Assembly (NCBI GenBank): GCA_948794795.1
Contig: CAQGLR010000020.1
Coordinates: 11,779-75,778, forward strand
Direction: 5' to 3'
Source: an uncultured Lachnospiraceae bacterium
GTDB lineage: Bacteria > Bacillota > Clostridia > Lachnospirales > Lachnospiraceae
Length of the DNA: 64,000 nucleotides
Of this stretch, positions 36,077-44,721 are shown one piece after another. The translations under genes were made by a program, and so were the position numbers. The notes beneath the pieces are model-generated. The model saw nothing but the letters and a program-made list of their open reading frames with translations, ran no database searches and was not told the DNA's origin. Position 1 is the first letter of the stretch. The number at the start of each line of letters is the position of its first letter.

Positions 36077-37489
36077 ATGTCTGGCAAAAGAGAAGACGGT
36101 ACACAAGAACCAGGTTTACTAAAAAAAGCATTTGGCAGATGGCTTGGATTGTTTCTTGTGCTTGTGGCTGCTTTAGTATTTTATCTTGTAGCGGTTAATT
36201 TAGACATTATATTTAATGGTATTTTTTATGTGCTTGGAATACTGAAGCCAGTTATATATGGATGTGTAATAGCATACATACTTAACCCTCTTATGAAAAT
36301 ATTCCAGAGATGGGTTACTGCCATTTATATAAAGAAAGGAAAGGAACTTACAGAAAAGAGAAAAGGGATTATTAACGGGCTGGCTATTGTATTTGCACTT
36401 ATTACAGGCATCCTTGTAATTGTAGTATTATTTTTAATGATTATACCACAGATTATTTCAAGTGCCCTTGTACTTGTAGACACTTTGCCAGGACAGGTAG
36501 ATACCTATTATAAAGAAATAGTTGATAAAATTGAGAATAACCGTTTTCTTGCAGATACAATGCAGGAAGCAGTCCTGCAGGGGACTAAATTCCTGGATGA
36601 AAAGATGACTACAGAAGTAATTCCCTGGCTGCAGACAAAACTGCTGCCTAACCTTAACACATATGCAAAGCAGTTTGCAAGCGGTGTAGCGGCATTTATA
36701 AATGTATTGTATAATCTTTTTATTGGGATAATAGTTGCAATTTATCTTTTAAAAAGCAAAAGGATATTTGCGGCACAGAGTAAAAAGATTATGTATGGTG
36801 TTTTTAAAAAGAACCATGCAGATATGGTTATAAATTATTTAAGAGTTTCAGACAGCATGTTCAGTGGTTTTATATCAGGTAAGATTGTTGATTCAGCAAT
36901 AATTGGTGTAATATGTTTTGCTGTTATGGGGGTAATGCGCCTTCCTTATGCAATGCTTGTAAGTGTAATTGTAGGTGTAACTAATGTTATACCAGTATTC
37001 GGGCCTTATATTGGTGCAATTCCAAGTGCCCTTTTAATACTTCTTGTGGACCCAAAGCAGGCATTGTATTTCCTTATACTGATTATAATACTGCAACAGC
37101 TTGATGGTAATGTTATAGGGCCGGCAATACTTGGTGAGTCAACAGGGCTTTCCGCTTTCTGGGTACTTTTTTCGATACTGCTTTTTGGCGGTTTCTGGGG
37201 AATAGCAGGAATGCTTGTAGGATGCCCGCTGTTTGCTGTTATTTACCGTATAGCTAAAGATTTCGTGTCTATAAGGCTGCGCAGCAAAAATCTTTCAGAT
37301 GTTACAACAGAGTATATGGACCTTAAATGTATTGAGATATCAGAAGATAATACAGAATATATAAGATATACAGATGAAGAAATAAACAGTAAAAAGAAAA
37401 AAGATAAAAAACAGCCTGGCAAAGCTTCATTATTATTAGATAAAGTGAAAAAGAAAAATAAAAATGATAAAAATGATAAGCTTGACTAA
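36077..37489 (+). CDS. AI-2E family transporter (PerM/YtvI-like)
   Basis: This 470-residue polytopic membrane protein has two N-terminal helices (about residues 18-42 and 50-72), a third (about 95-125), an extracytoplasmic segment with coiled features, and five more helices between about 205 and 400. Family motifs are PVIYGCVIAYILNPL and TNVIPVFGPYIGAIPSALL. The last ~45 residues are extremely Lys-rich and cytoplasmic. Members export small molecules or act in cation/H+ antiport; a quorum-signal role is not established for this branch. AAGAGGT precedes the ATG. It diverges from glnN. Confidence 0.92.
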   Translation: MSGKREDGTQEPGLLKKAFGRWLGLFLVLVAALVFYLVAVNLDIIFNGIFYVLGILKPVIYGCVIAYILNPLMKIFQRWVTAIYIKKGKELTEKRKGIINGLAIVFALITGILVIVVLFLMIIPQIISSALVLVDTLPGQVDTYYKEIVDKIENNRFLADTMQEAVLQGTKFLDEKMTTEVIPWLQTKLLPNLNTYAKQFASGVAAFINVLYNLFIGIIVAIYLLKSKRIFAAQSKKIMYGVFKKNHADMVINYLRVSDSMFSGFISGKIVDSAIIGVICFAVMGVMRLPYAMLVSVIVGVTNVIPVFGPYIGAIPSALLILLVDPKQALYFLILIIILQQLDGNVIGPAILGESTGLSAFWVLFSILLFGGFWGIAGMLVGCPLFAVIYRIAKDFVSIRLRSKNLSDVTTEYMDLKCIEISEDNTEYIRYTDEEINSKKKKDKKQPGKASLLLDKVKKKNKNDKNDKLD

Positions 37490-37561
37490 TTAATGGCTTT
37501 AATTTATAATTAACCAGTTGTATTATATAGTTTAGGATGTACCAGTTGTGTAATATTGTGC

Positions 37562-37590
37562 CCATACCCCTGTAATTTATAGGGGTATGG
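37562..37590 (+). promoter_or_regulatory. Strong stem-loop just upstream of yicC
   Basis: CCATACCCCT/AGGGGTATGG forms a 10-bp perfect stem with a 9-nt loop, 17 bp before the ATG of the yicC gene. No T-run follows, so it is not a typical terminator. It lies in the expected 5' leader or the end of the upstream transcript. Confidence 0.5.
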
Positions 37591-37606
37591 CAGGAATGGG
37601 GATTTT

Positions 37607-38485
37607 ATGGTTAAAAGTATGACAGGGTTTGGACGCTACGAGGCATCCAGCCGTGATTATAAGATTAGCGTAGAGATAAAGTCAGTAAACCACAGGTATT
37701 GTGATTTAAATATAAAACAGCCAAAGAAGTTTAATGCTTTTGAAAATGATATAAGGAATATTGTTAAACAGTATGCTTCACGTGGCAAGATAGATGTATA
37801 TATAAGTTTTGAGGATTATTCTGAGGGAGCAGTTTCTGTAAGGTATAATTCTTCTGTAGCAAAAGGATATATGGATGCAATTACCAGGGCATCAGATGAA
37901 TTTAATATAGAATCTTCCATAACTTCATCAATGCTTGTAAGGTTTCCAGATGTAATTTCTATTGAAAATGATACAAAAGATGCAAATGAAGAATTTGGAC
38001 TGGTAAAGGATGCTCTTTGTAATGCGTGTGCACAGTTTGGAAAGTCACGTGAAAAAGAGGGGCAGGCATTATATAATGATATTAAAACTAAACTTGGCTT
38101 TACCCTGGAACTTATAGAAGAGATAGAGGAACGCTCTCCGCAGACAGTTGAGCTGTACCAGCAGAAGCTTAAGGATAAAGTAGCAGAACTTCTTGGAGGT
38201 ACAAGGATTGATGAGGGGCTGGTTGCCACAGAAATTACAATTTTTGCTGATAAAGTATGTGTGGATGAAGAAACAGTAAGGCTTAGAAGCCATATTGCAA
38301 ATATGGAAGATACATTATCAAAGGATGAACCAGTAGGGCGTAAGCTTGATTTTATTGCCCAGGAGATGAACAGGGAAGCAAATACAATCCTTTCAAAGGC
38401 AAATGATGCAGAATTGTCTGGCATTGCGATTGACTTAAAGACTGGAATTGAGAAAATACGCGAGCAGATACAGAACATTGAATAA
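37607..38485 (+). CDS. yicC: YicC/YloC-family endoribonuclease
   Basis: This 292-residue cytoplasmic protein has the family N terminus (VKSMTGFGRYEA, VEIKSVNHRYCDL) and the C-terminal DUF1732 region (VGRKLDFIAQEMNREANTILSKA). YicC proteins are RNases involved in sRNA turnover in E. coli. It is followed by remA and gmk in close spacing, a gene order conserved in Firmicutes. GGGG lies just before the ATG. Confidence 0.95.
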   Translation: MVKSMTGFGRYEASSRDYKISVEIKSVNHRYCDLNIKQPKKFNAFENDIRNIVKQYASRGKIDVYISFEDYSEGAVSVRYNSSVAKGYMDAITRASDEFNIESSITSSMLVRFPDVISIENDTKDANEEFGLVKDALCNACAQFGKSREKEGQALYNDIKTKLGFTLELIEEIEERSPQTVELYQQKLKDKVAELLGGTRIDEGLVATEITIFADKVCVDEETVRLRSHIANMEDTLSKDEPVGRKLDFIAQEMNREANTILSKANDAELSGIAIDLKTGIEKIREQIQNIE

Positions 38486-38499
38486 GAAAGAGAATATCT

Positions 38500-38769
38500 A
38501 TGCTGGTAAATATAGGATTTGGGAATGTTGTAAATATGGATAAGGTAGTAAGTATTATAAAGGCTGATGCAGCACCTATAAAACGTATGGTACAGGCAGC
38601 AAAGGATAATAATCTTGCTATTGATGCTACATGTGGACGGAAAACAAGGTGTGTGCTTATTATGGACAGCGGACATATAGTGCTTTCTGCTTTGCTTTCA
38701 GAAACTATAGAAAACAGGGCAGGGGGAGTCCTGGTATCAGAAAGGGGTAATGAAGAAGATGACACATAA
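38500..38769 (+). CDS. remA: Extracellular matrix regulator RemA (DUF370)
   Basis: This 89-residue DNA-binding protein begins MLVNIGFGNVV and contains the conserved KADAAPIKRMVQ and DATCGRKTRCVLIMDSGHIVLSAL. In Bacillus subtilis RemA activates matrix and osmoprotection genes. It is conserved next to gmk and rpoZ. The C terminus overlaps the start of gmk. Confidence 0.95.
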   Translation: MLVNIGFGNVVNMDKVVSIIKADAAPIKRMVQAAKDNNLAIDATCGRKTRCVLIMDSGHIVLSALLSETIENRAGGVLVSERGNEEDDT

Positions 38770-39388
38770 TAAAGGAATAATTGCTGTTATCTCAGGATTT
38801 TCGGGTGCAGGCAAGGGTACAATAGTTAATGGCCTTGTAAGCAGGTATGGTTATTCAGTTTCAATATCTGCAACAACAAGGGCTCCCAGGCAGGGAGAGG
38901 AAGAGGGCAAGAATTATTTCTTTAAGACAAAAGAAGAATTTGAACAGATGATTAAAGAGGAAAAGCTTATAGAATACGCAAAATATGTAGATAATTATTA
39001 TGGTACACCAAAGGATTATGTGTTTGGAAAGATAAACAGTGGCCAGGATGTGCTTTTAGAAATAGAAATGCAGGGGGCTTTGCAGGTTAAAAAGAAATTT
39101 CCAGAGGTTTCACTAATATTTATTACACCTCCAGACGCTGCAGAGCTTAAGAACCGTCTTATAAAGCGTGGCACAGAGAAACCTGATGTTATAGAAAAAA
39201 GGGTTATGCGTGCTGTTGAAGAATGTAGTTTTATGCCAGAATATGATTATATTATGGTAAATGACGACCTTGAGAAATGTATTACACAAATGCACAGCCT
39301 TATCCAGTCACTCCATTATACAAGGAATAACCAGCAGCTTCTTATTGACAGGATAAGCAGTGATTTTAAGGCTTTTATGCAATTGTAA
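38759..39388 (+). CDS. gmk: Guanylate kinase
   Basis: This enzyme of about 210 residues phosphorylates GMP to GDP. The P-loop is FSGAGKGT, followed by SISATTRAPRQGEEEGKNYFF (GMP binding) and VLLEIEMQGALQVKK. Two starts are possible: ATG 38750 and ATG 38759; AAAGGGG at 38741-38747 is only 2 bp from the first but 11 bp from the second, which I prefer. Either start overlaps the end of remA. Confidence 0.96.
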   Translation: MTHNKGIIAVISGFSGAGKGTIVNGLVSRYGYSVSISATTRAPRQGEEEGKNYFFKTKEEFEQMIKEEKLIEYAKYVDNYYGTPKDYVFGKINSGQDVLLEIEMQGALQVKKKFPEVSLIFITPPDAAELKNRLIKRGTEKPDVIEKRVMRAVEECSFMPEYDYIMVNDDLEKCITQMHSLIQSLHYTRNNQQLLIDRISSDFKAFMQL

Positions 39389-39417
39389 TAATAACGAGAA
39401 GAGAGGAGAATTATTAT

Positions 39418-39741
39418 ATGTTACATCCATCTTATACAGATTTAATGAAACTGGTTAATAGTGAGGTTGAATCAGGGGAGGCTCCTGTTGTCAACAGCAG
39501 GTATTCTATAGTGCTTGCTACTTCAAAAAGGGCACGCCAGATTATAGATGGGGCTGAGTCATATGTATCGCCAAAATGTCCTAAACCACTTTCTATAGCT
39601 ATTGATGAACTTAATAATTCCAAAATCCGTATATTAAGTGAAGAAGAAGCAGCAGAAGCTGAAGCAAGAAAGGCTGCTGCAGAAGCTGAAAAAGAGGCTA
39701 TGGCTGAAGAGATGGTTTCATTTTCAGAGGAAGAAGATTAA
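39418..39741 (+). CDS. rpoZ: DNA-directed RNA polymerase omega subunit
   Basis: This 107-residue protein has the omega signature SRYSIVLATSKRARQII (about residues 28-44) and YVSPKCPKPLSIAIDEL. The C-terminal third is an Ala/Glu-rich predicted helix (EEEAAEAEARKAAAEAEKE), common in clostridial omega subunits. It is 29 bp after gmk with GAGAGGAG ahead of the ATG; part of the yicC-remA-gmk-rpoZ block. Confidence 0.95.
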   Translation: MLHPSYTDLMKLVNSEVESGEAPVVNSRYSIVLATSKRARQIIDGAESYVSPKCPKPLSIAIDELNNSKIRILSEEEAAEAEARKAAAEAEKEAMAEEMVSFSEEED

Positions 39742-39771
39742 CTTTAATCAATACAGAGGTGGTATTTTTTC

Positions 39772-40467
39772 ATGGAAAAAGAATTTGGTAATACAGATAA
39801 TGATAATATTGAAGTTGCTGGAAGCAATGAAAATACAGAAGAAGATATAACCAGTAATAGCTGGCAGGACCATGAAGATACAGCAGACACAGATATTACC
39901 AGGACTGGAAAGAGTGAAGAAAAGATTCCGGCTGCTAAAAGGATACGCAATAATATAATTGAATTATGTGTCTATGTTGCAATAATTGTTATATGTGTGG
40001 CATTTGTACCTAAATATGTGCTGCAAAGGACTATTGTTGATGGAAGGTCAATGATGAATACACTTAAAGATGGTGAAAATCTTCTTGTTGAGAAAGTTTC
40101 TTACCGTTTCTCTGACCCTGGAAGGTTTGATGTAATAGTTTTTTATCCACATGGCCGTGACAGCTCGGATTATTATATTAAACGTATAATAGGGCTGCCT
40201 GGTGAAACTGTACAGATTAAAGGTAAAGATATTTACATAGACGGAGAAAAGCTTGAAGAGGACTTTGGAAAAGACCCTATTACAGAGCCTGGAATGGCAG
40301 AAGACCCTATTAAGCTTGCTGAAGATGAATTTTTTGTACTTGGTGATAACCGCACAGTAAGTGAGGATAGCAGGTATGAAGAGGTAGGGCCTGTGAAACG
40401 TGAAAATATAGAGGGCAGGGCGGTACTCCGTATATATCCGCTGTCAGAATTTGGTACATTTGACTGA
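39772..40467 (+). CDS. lepB: Signal peptidase I
   Basis: This 231-residue type I signal peptidase has one transmembrane helix (about residues 62-84) after a ~60-residue acidic cytoplasmic tail. The catalytic Ser is in GRSMMNTL, the general-base Lys in YYIKRIIGLPGE, and box E is GDNRTVSEDSRYEEVG. It cleaves exported preproteins at the outer face of the membrane. The long acidic N-terminal tail is unusual compared with Bacillus SipS but not rare in Lachnospiraceae. It follows rpoZ by 30 bp. Confidence 0.95.
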   Translation: MEKEFGNTDNDNIEVAGSNENTEEDITSNSWQDHEDTADTDITRTGKSEEKIPAAKRIRNNIIELCVYVAIIVICVAFVPKYVLQRTIVDGRSMMNTLKDGENLLVEKVSYRFSDPGRFDVIVFYPHGRDSSDYYIKRIIGLPGETVQIKGKDIYIDGEKLEEDFGKDPITEPGMAEDPIKLAEDEFFVLGDNRTVSEDSRYEEVGPVKRENIEGRAVLRIYPLSEFGTFD

Positions 40468-40613
40468 TATATTGCGGGTTATTTTGTAACTATAGGCAAT
40501 GTGGAAAATACATTTAGTATAGTAAGAAGTATTGTATAAGATGTATTAAATTTTCACATAGCGGACTTATCCGCTATATTATTTGCGCCGTTAAGACCGG
40601 CATGGGGAGTATT

Positions 40614-41609
40614 ATGAAAGACTTAAAACGTGAAATAACGGTTATGGCAGGTATTATAGCTATAGCTGTGGCATTAGTAACTGTTCTTGGCATAAATAAA
40701 ATAAGCAGGAATTTCTCAGTTGCAGCTGAAACAGAGGAAGAGGAGCAGGAAGAAAAGTTTGAATTTGTTTCAAAAACTGAAGAGATTAAGGCTGGCAGTA
40801 AATACCAGTTTAGTGTAACGGGTAAATCAGATGATGAAGTTATATGGTCTGTATCAGATAAGAAATATGCAGTAGTAAACCAGAAAGGTGTGCTTCTTGG
40901 AAAGAGGGCAGGAAATGTTACTGTATATGCAAGTAATGCAGGCAGGATTATTTCATATGATGTAGATATACAAGGAAAATATAAGGTTGCTATAGATGCA
41001 GGGCACCAGCTGCGTGGTGATAGTTCTACTGAGCCAGAAGGTCCTGGTTCTAAAACCAGGAAAGCAAAAGTGGCAGGTGGTGCAACTGGCGCAGCAACAG
41101 GTGTGCCAGAGTACCAGCTTACCCTGGATATTGCCAAAAAACTGCGTAAAGAGCTTCTTGACAGGGGATATGAAGTTTATATGGTGCGCACAAAGAATAA
41201 TGTAAATATTAGTAATAAGAAAAGGGCTGTAAATTCAAATAAAAGCGGTTCTGATATTTATATACGCCTGCATGGTGACAGTTCCACATCATCATCAGCT
41301 AAAGGTGCAAGTGCTCTTTATCCATCTAAGTCAAACCCATATGTTGGCAGCCTTAGCAAAAAGTCCCTAAAGCTTTCCAAGAAGCTGCTGGACAGTTATT
41401 GTAAGAAAACAGGGATAAATAACAGGGGATGTGTTATAAGGGATGACCTTACAGGCACTAACTGGAGTAAAATACCTGTAACCCTTATTGAAATGGGATT
41501 TATGAGTAACCATAGTGAAGATAAGAAAATGCAGAAGAAAGCATTCCAGAATAAAATGGCAAAAGGGCTGGCAGATGGAATTGATGCATATTTTGGATAT
41601 ACAGGCTGA
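40614..41609 (+). CDS. N-acetylmuramoyl-L-alanine amidase (Amidase_3) with Big_2-like domain
   Basis: This 331-residue exported wall hydrolase has a signal anchor (about residues 8-30), a Big_2-like Ig domain (about 52-122; IKAGSKYQFSVTG, WSVSDKKYAVVNQKGVLLGK), then the zinc amidase domain (about 125-331) with KVAIDAGHQ, the second His in IYIRLHGDSS and the catalytic Glu in VTLIEMGFMSN. The start at 40614 follows GGGGAG; an ATG four codons upstream overlaps this site. The role is peptidoglycan remodelling during growth or sporulation. Confidence 0.94.
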   Translation: MKDLKREITVMAGIIAIAVALVTVLGINKISRNFSVAAETEEEEQEEKFEFVSKTEEIKAGSKYQFSVTGKSDDEVIWSVSDKKYAVVNQKGVLLGKRAGNVTVYASNAGRIISYDVDIQGKYKVAIDAGHQLRGDSSTEPEGPGSKTRKAKVAGGATGAATGVPEYQLTLDIAKKLRKELLDRGYEVYMVRTKNNVNISNKKRAVNSNKSGSDIYIRLHGDSSTSSSAKGASALYPSKSNPYVGSLSKKSLKLSKKLLDSYCKKTGINNRGCVIRDDLTGTNWSKIPVTLIEMGFMSNHSEDKKMQKKAFQNKMAKGLADGIDAYFGYTG

Positions 41610-41738
41610 TGTGTAATAAATTTGTAATTATATCTTGAATTACATTATATTTAAGTGTAAGATATAATTATGGAAGCTTTAATATAGTTACGGTGTTATA
41701 ATAGTGTTTTAGGCGTATACGTCAGATAGGAGTAGCAG

Positions 41739-42023
41739 ATGGAAGGTTTAACAAATATGATGGAGGAGACTGTTTTAACAAAGATAAACCAGTTATGGCC
41801 TACTACTAATTTCTGCAAATGTGACCAGTGTAAAATTGATATTGCTGCATTTGCACTTAACAGGCTGCCTCCAAGGTATGTACATTCATTGGCAGGTGAA
41901 CTTATACATAAGTTTGATGCATCTACAACGCAGATGGATGCGGAAATTACAGCATGTGTTTATAATGCTATAGTGCGTATAGGTGAAGACCCGAACCATG
42001 ATGCTGATGGAAACAAGAAATAA
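41739..42023 (+). CDS. ComFB-family protein (late competence development)
   Basis: This 94-residue protein has conserved FCKCDQCKIDIAAFALNRLPPRYV (a CxxC pair probably binding zinc), found in ComFB of Bacillus and in cyclic-dinucleotide-related ComFB domains. TAGGAG precedes the ATG. In Bacillus, comFB lies in the competence operon, but its biochemical role is unclear; here it stands alone ahead of transposase debris. Confidence 0.88.
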   Translation: MEGLTNMMEETVLTKINQLWPTTNFCKCDQCKIDIAAFALNRLPPRYVHSLAGELIHKFDASTTQMDAEITACVYNAIVRIGEDPNHDADGNKK

Positions 42024-42031
42024 AATAAGGA

Positions 42032-42523
42032 ATGGTAAGACCAGGGTGTAATGTATCTGCAGAGTGGCAGCATGTATTACTTTCCTGGTCTTATTTTACT
42101 TTAGGTGTACTGCGTGGCATTATGGATAGTTCAGGCGTAGCAGAAGAAATCATTTTTGGTACTTTAAAAACCCGTTTCCAGTGGGAAATGGAAGAAGACT
42201 TCCGCCAGATGAAAGATTTCTGGGAATTAAGTGGTTTCAAAAGTACAAAATATAATTATATTACTTTCCATATTATAATGATAATGGCACTTACCAGCTA
42301 CCTTTTCTTCCAGATATATAAAAACCTTGAAGAAGGGCAGGCTTATACTGGCAGGTCACTGCCTGTTGCTGCCAAAAACTATAAAGAAACTAAACCAAAA
42401 GAGGTAGTTGTATATGTGGGACAGTATTTTGGCATTTTCCCATTACTTGAATTTTTAAAAATTTATGCAGAATGCACGTTAGAAGTAAGACAACTTCTTG
42501 ACCCAGTTCTTGCTAAAGTATAG
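42032..42523 (+). pseudogene. C-terminal remnant of a DDE transposase
   Basis: A 163-codon frame reads as the end of a transposase: IIFGTLKTRFQWEMEEDFRQMKDFWELSGFKS, in which the Glu of FQWEMEEDFRQMK fits the last DDE residue region, then a hydrophobic helix (FHIIMIMALTSYLFFQIYKNL). The N-terminal two thirds are absent, and the upstream sequence is the comFB gene. No ribosome-binding site is present. It is a fragment. The exact IS family is not certain. Confidence 0.75.
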
Positions 42524-42576
42524 TAGGTTTTTTATAATATTTTCAAAAGACTAATTGAAGAAAATTAAAAAAAAGC

Positions 42577-42605
42577 TTGCATTTTATGATAGGATAGTGT
42601 AAAAT
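42577..42605 (+). promoter_or_regulatory. Promoter of tRNA-Glu
   Basis: TTGCAT and TAAAAT are separated by 17 bp, about 40 bp upstream of the tRNA 5' end. Confidence 0.65.
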
Positions 42606-42647
42606 AGTTTTTGTCAGTTCGGAGAACTGTTAAGTAATTGAAGAAAT

Positions 42648-42719
42648 GGTCTGTTGGTCAAGCGGCTAAGACGTCGCCCTCTCACGGCGAAAACAGGGGT
42701 TCGATTCCCCTACAGACTG
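42648..42719 (+). tRNA. tRNA-Glu (anticodon CTC)
   Basis: The cloverleaf is complete: acceptor GGTCTGT/ACAGACT (terminal G-T), a 3-bp D stem, the anticodon arm TCGCC-CTCTCAC-GGCGA with anticodon CTC, T arm AGGGG-TTCGATT-CCCCT and discriminator G. CCA is not encoded. CTC reads GAG. Confidence 0.93.
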
Positions 42720-43057
42720 CTACTGTTTATAATTAAACAGCCCAACCCAGAGAAAACCTGTAAGTGTGTAATTTACAGGTTTTTCTTTATTTTATGGGAG
42801 TTTGCGGGCTATAGTGCTGGTGTAAAGGGAATTTTGTTAAAGTGCATTTCAGGGTGTTAAACGTCCTTCCAGGGTTATCCAGATATGGGTAAGCTGGTGA
42901 GTAATTAAAGCAAATATTTGCAGAAGTTTATGAAGATTATTTAAAAAAGTACATAAGTCTGGAAAACGGCGTGCCATCGCATGGTTTAATGGTACAATAC
43001 AGAGGGGAATGGTGATGGTTTCACCAGAAGCCCTGCAGCAGCTATATGTAAAATGGC

Positions 43058-43248
43058 ATGGGCTGCTGGACAGCGGGGAGGGGGGAAGCACTTAAAAAGA
43101 TTGTTTGCATAGATGGAAAAACTATGTGTGGTAACAAAAACAGAAATGAAAAACCACTGCATATTGTTTCTGAATGTAACAAAGAAGATGGATCCTGCAT
43201 GGGGCAGAGGGCAGCCATGGAAAAAAGCAATGAAATTACAGCAATACC
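43058..43248 (+). pseudogene. ISAs1-family transposase remnant
   Basis: The frame contains IVCIDGKTMCGNKNRNEKP and LHIVSE, then GQRAAMEKSNEITAIP, the core of ISAs1-type DDE transposases including the first catalytic Asp (IDGKT). It is interrupted after ITAIP by the smaller element at 43249. The preceding DNA (42870-43057) reads in several frames as eroded sequence of the same gene. Non-functional. Confidence 0.82.
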
Positions 43249-43757
43249 AGGGCAATCGCTTAAAAATAAGGATTAAATTCTCATAAAAGTCTGGATTTTC
43301 TTTTATTTATAGTGTATAACATTCTTATTTTTTGAAGATGCTTCCACTGCAAACAGTGAAAATGCCATAGCAAACTTAACTTTATTAAGAAAAATAGCTT
43401 ACAACTTCACAAAACTGGATCCATGGATGAAAAAGAAGAGTACAAAACAAAAAATGATTGATTTTATGACTGATCTTTCCTTGTTTAAAAAACTAGTTTT
43501 TGAAATTATTCCAACCGCTTAATTTTGTGTATCAAACGTAGAGAATAAAGTCTCATATGAAAAGAAATATACTATCAGTTGAAAAATTTGACTGTTCTAA
43601 TACAATTGCATAAATCAGGAGATACTCACTCAGATATAACAAGAAATAAGCTGTTTTGCAGTTGTAGTTAGTGCAGGCTTATAAATGAAAAACAGAAATT
43701 CTTTTGTTTGTGAGTATCCTAAAGTTTTTATTCTGAATTTTTAAGCGATTGCCCTAA
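43249..43757. mobile_element. Internally deleted ISAs1-like element nested in the transposase remnant
   Basis: Its ends are inverted copies of AGGGCAATCGCTTAAAAAT (43250-43268 and 43737-43755), about 509 bp apart. Inside, a frame at 43337-43522 encodes the C-terminal end of an ISAs1-type transposase (ENAIANLTLLRKIAYNF..., ending FEIIPTA), so it is a short, non-autonomous derivative that kept only the transposase tail. It lies inside an older transposase fragment. Confidence 0.8.
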
Positions 43758-43774
43758 AATGGAAATAAAAATCC

Positions 43775-43803
43775 TTGCAAATATATGGATTATATGGTAA
43801 AGT
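43775..43803 (+). promoter_or_regulatory. rpsB-tsf promoter
   Basis: TTGCAA and TAAAGT are separated by 17 bp, giving a transcription start near 43810 and a ~157-nt leader before rpsB. Confidence 0.65.
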
Positions 43804-43864
43804 AATCAAGTGTTCCTGGATACAATAAGGATGCACAGATATAAAAAGAACAAATTAATCAATC

Positions 43865-43925
43865 ACGTATGCGGATTTCGTATATGGTGCCTTGACGTAG
43901 TAACGCCACGTTACTGGTCATACGT
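43865..43925 (+). promoter_or_regulatory. Structured leader of rpsB (candidate S2 autoregulatory RNA)
   Basis: The outer stem ACGTATG (43865-43871)/CATACGT (43919-43925) encloses the stem AGTAACG (43899-43905)/CGTTACT (43909-43915). Ribosomal protein S2 represses its own operon through the rpsB leader in other bacteria, so this fold is a candidate target. No homology search was possible. Confidence 0.5.
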
Positions 43926-43966
43926 TTGGAAGCATATGGAAGAAGAAAAACCATGGAGGTATTATT

Positions 43967-44686
43967 ATGAGCGTTATTTCGATGAAACAGTTACTTGAAG
44001 CAGGTGTTCATTTTGGACACCAGACAAAAAGATGGAACCCTAAAATGGCTGAGTACATCTACACAGAACGTAATGGCATTTATATTATTGACTTACAGAA
44101 GTCTGTAGGTAAGGTAGACGAAGCATATAATGCTGTTAAAAATATTGTGGCAGATGGTGGTACAATCCTTTTTGTAGGTACAAAGAAGCAGGCACAGGAT
44201 TCTATCAGGACAGAAGCAGAGCGTTGTGGCATGTTCTATGTTAATGAGAGATGGCTAGGCGGCATGCTTACAAACTTTAAAACAATCCAGACCCGTATCA
44301 AGAGATTAAAAGCTATTGAAGCAATGTCAGAAGATGGTACATTTGATGTACTGCCTAAGAAAGAAGTTATTGTCCTTAAGAAAGAATGGGATAAGCTTGA
44401 GAAAAACCTTGGCGGTATCAAAGAAATGAAGAAACTTCCAGATGCTATCTTTGTTGTTGACCCTAAGAAAGAAAGAATCTGTATACAGGAAGCACATACA
44501 TTAGGTATTTCTATTATCGGAATTGCAGATACTAACTGTGACCCAGAAGAACTTGATTATGTAATCCCTGGCAATGATGATGCTATAAGGGCAGTAAAAC
44601 TTATAGTTTCTAAAATGGCAGATGCTGTTATTGAAGCTAACCAGGGTGTTTCTATGACAGACGATGAAATGGCAGAAGCAGAATAA
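43967..44686 (+). CDS. rpsB: 30S ribosomal protein S2
   Basis: This 239-residue protein has characteristic EAGVHFGHQTKRWNPKM near the start, ERNGIYIIDLQKS, and NERWLGGMLTNFKTI. AGGAG lies just before the ATG. It is the first gene of the usual rpsB-tsf pair; S2 joins late in 30S assembly and binds S1. Composition is less AT-rich than the accessory genes, as expected for a highly expressed core gene. Confidence 0.98.
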   Translation: MSVISMKQLLEAGVHFGHQTKRWNPKMAEYIYTERNGIYIIDLQKSVGKVDEAYNAVKNIVADGGTILFVGTKKQAQDSIRTEAERCGMFYVNERWLGGMLTNFKTIQTRIKRLKAIEAMSEDGTFDVLPKKEVIVLKKEWDKLEKNLGGIKEMKKLPDAIFVVDPKKERICIQEAHTLGISIIGIADTNCDPEELDYVIPGNDDAIRAVKLIVSKMADAVIEANQGVSMTDDEMAEAE

Positions 44687-44721
44687 CGGGATATTTTTTT
44701 ATAAATATGGAGGAAATTAAA

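Noticed and set aside
37816..38676. 286-codon reverse frame across yicC and remA
   Set aside because: Overlaps two conserved genes on the other strand and is Ser/Thr-rich in the way antisense frames usually are.
43058..43276. Short complete protein gene
   Set aside because: It is the middle of an ISAs1 transposase cut by a nested element, not an independent gene.
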